DNA from: Zwartia sp.
GTDB lineage: Bacteria; Pseudomonadota; Gammaproteobacteria; Burkholderiales; Burkholderiaceae_B
Length of the DNA stretch: 24,760 nucleotides
Direction: 5' to 3'
NCBI GenBank assembly: GCA_030653405.1
Contig: JAURZO010000090.1
Location: 1 to 24,760 of the forward strand
Below are positions 24,719 to 24,760 of this stretch, one piece after another; positions within the stretch are counted from its first letter, which is position 1, and the number at the start of each line of letters is the position of its first letter. A model generated the notes under the pieces. It worked only from the letters and a program-made list of their open reading frames with translations. It was not told the DNA's origin and ran no database searches. Position numbers and translations under genes: made by a program.

Positions 24719-24760
24719 AACTTACTCCTGAAACAAACAACGACAATTGAAAAATTTGAA

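Overview
The window looks like chromosomal DNA of a betaproteobacterium of the order Burkholderiales, probably Alcaligenaceae-like. This is inferred from gene content and order only: purB - glutathione S-transferase - mnmA, a three-gene pntAA-pntAB-pntB transhydrogenase, convergent glcDEF, and a class I DAHP synthase. No database comparison was possible. Most of the window is ordinary metabolism. The accessory parts are the left end (1-2450), the nitrogen operon (3738-10097) and a scarred stretch (about 10200-11680).

Layout. Positions 1-1797 are the 3' end of a large surface-adhesin gene built of 83-residue MBG/YDG-type repeats, joined through a TAATG overlap to a small exported L,D-transpeptidase gene (1797-2450). 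A Crp/Fnr-type regulator (2474-3259, minus) faces them. It is followed by a CAT-anticodon tRNA (3511-3587, minus) with a bidirectional terminator-like hairpin beyond its 3' end.

Positions 3738-9911 (minus strand) form one operon: a Tat-exported NrtA/CynA-type binding protein, a permease, an ATPase, cyanase (cynS), an allantoate/N-carbamoyl-amino-acid amidohydrolase, and a second M20 hydrolase that lacks several usual metal ligands. Upstream lie a perfect sigma-54 promoter match (TGGCACG-N4-TTGCT, 9951-9966) and a GCAC-N7-GTGC NtrC-type site about 90 bp further out (10042-10056). The operon is therefore most likely switched on by nitrogen limitation. It would import cyanate or a related small nitrogen compound, convert cyanate plus bicarbonate to ammonia and CO2, and release ammonia from ureido/N-carbamoyl compounds.

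Positions 10200-11680 hold a decayed cytochrome b561 gene with a one-base frameshift (10281-10629), a lone intact alpha/beta hydrolase resembling 3-oxoadipate enol-lactonase (10769-11545), and a 34-codon C-terminal scrap of a cytochrome c' gene (11575-11679) directly behind purB. I read this as the scar of a lost cytochrome c'/cytochrome b561 pair.

The right half is housekeeping: purB, a GST-fold protein, mnmA, the proton-translocating transhydrogenase (pntAA, pntAB, pntB), and on the minus strand aroG-type DAHP synthase, a D-lactate-dehydrogenase-like flavoprotein and glycolate oxidase glcD-glcE-glcF. Glycolate and D-2-hydroxyacid oxidation feeds electrons to the respiratory chain. The transhydrogenase uses the resulting proton gradient to make NADPH.
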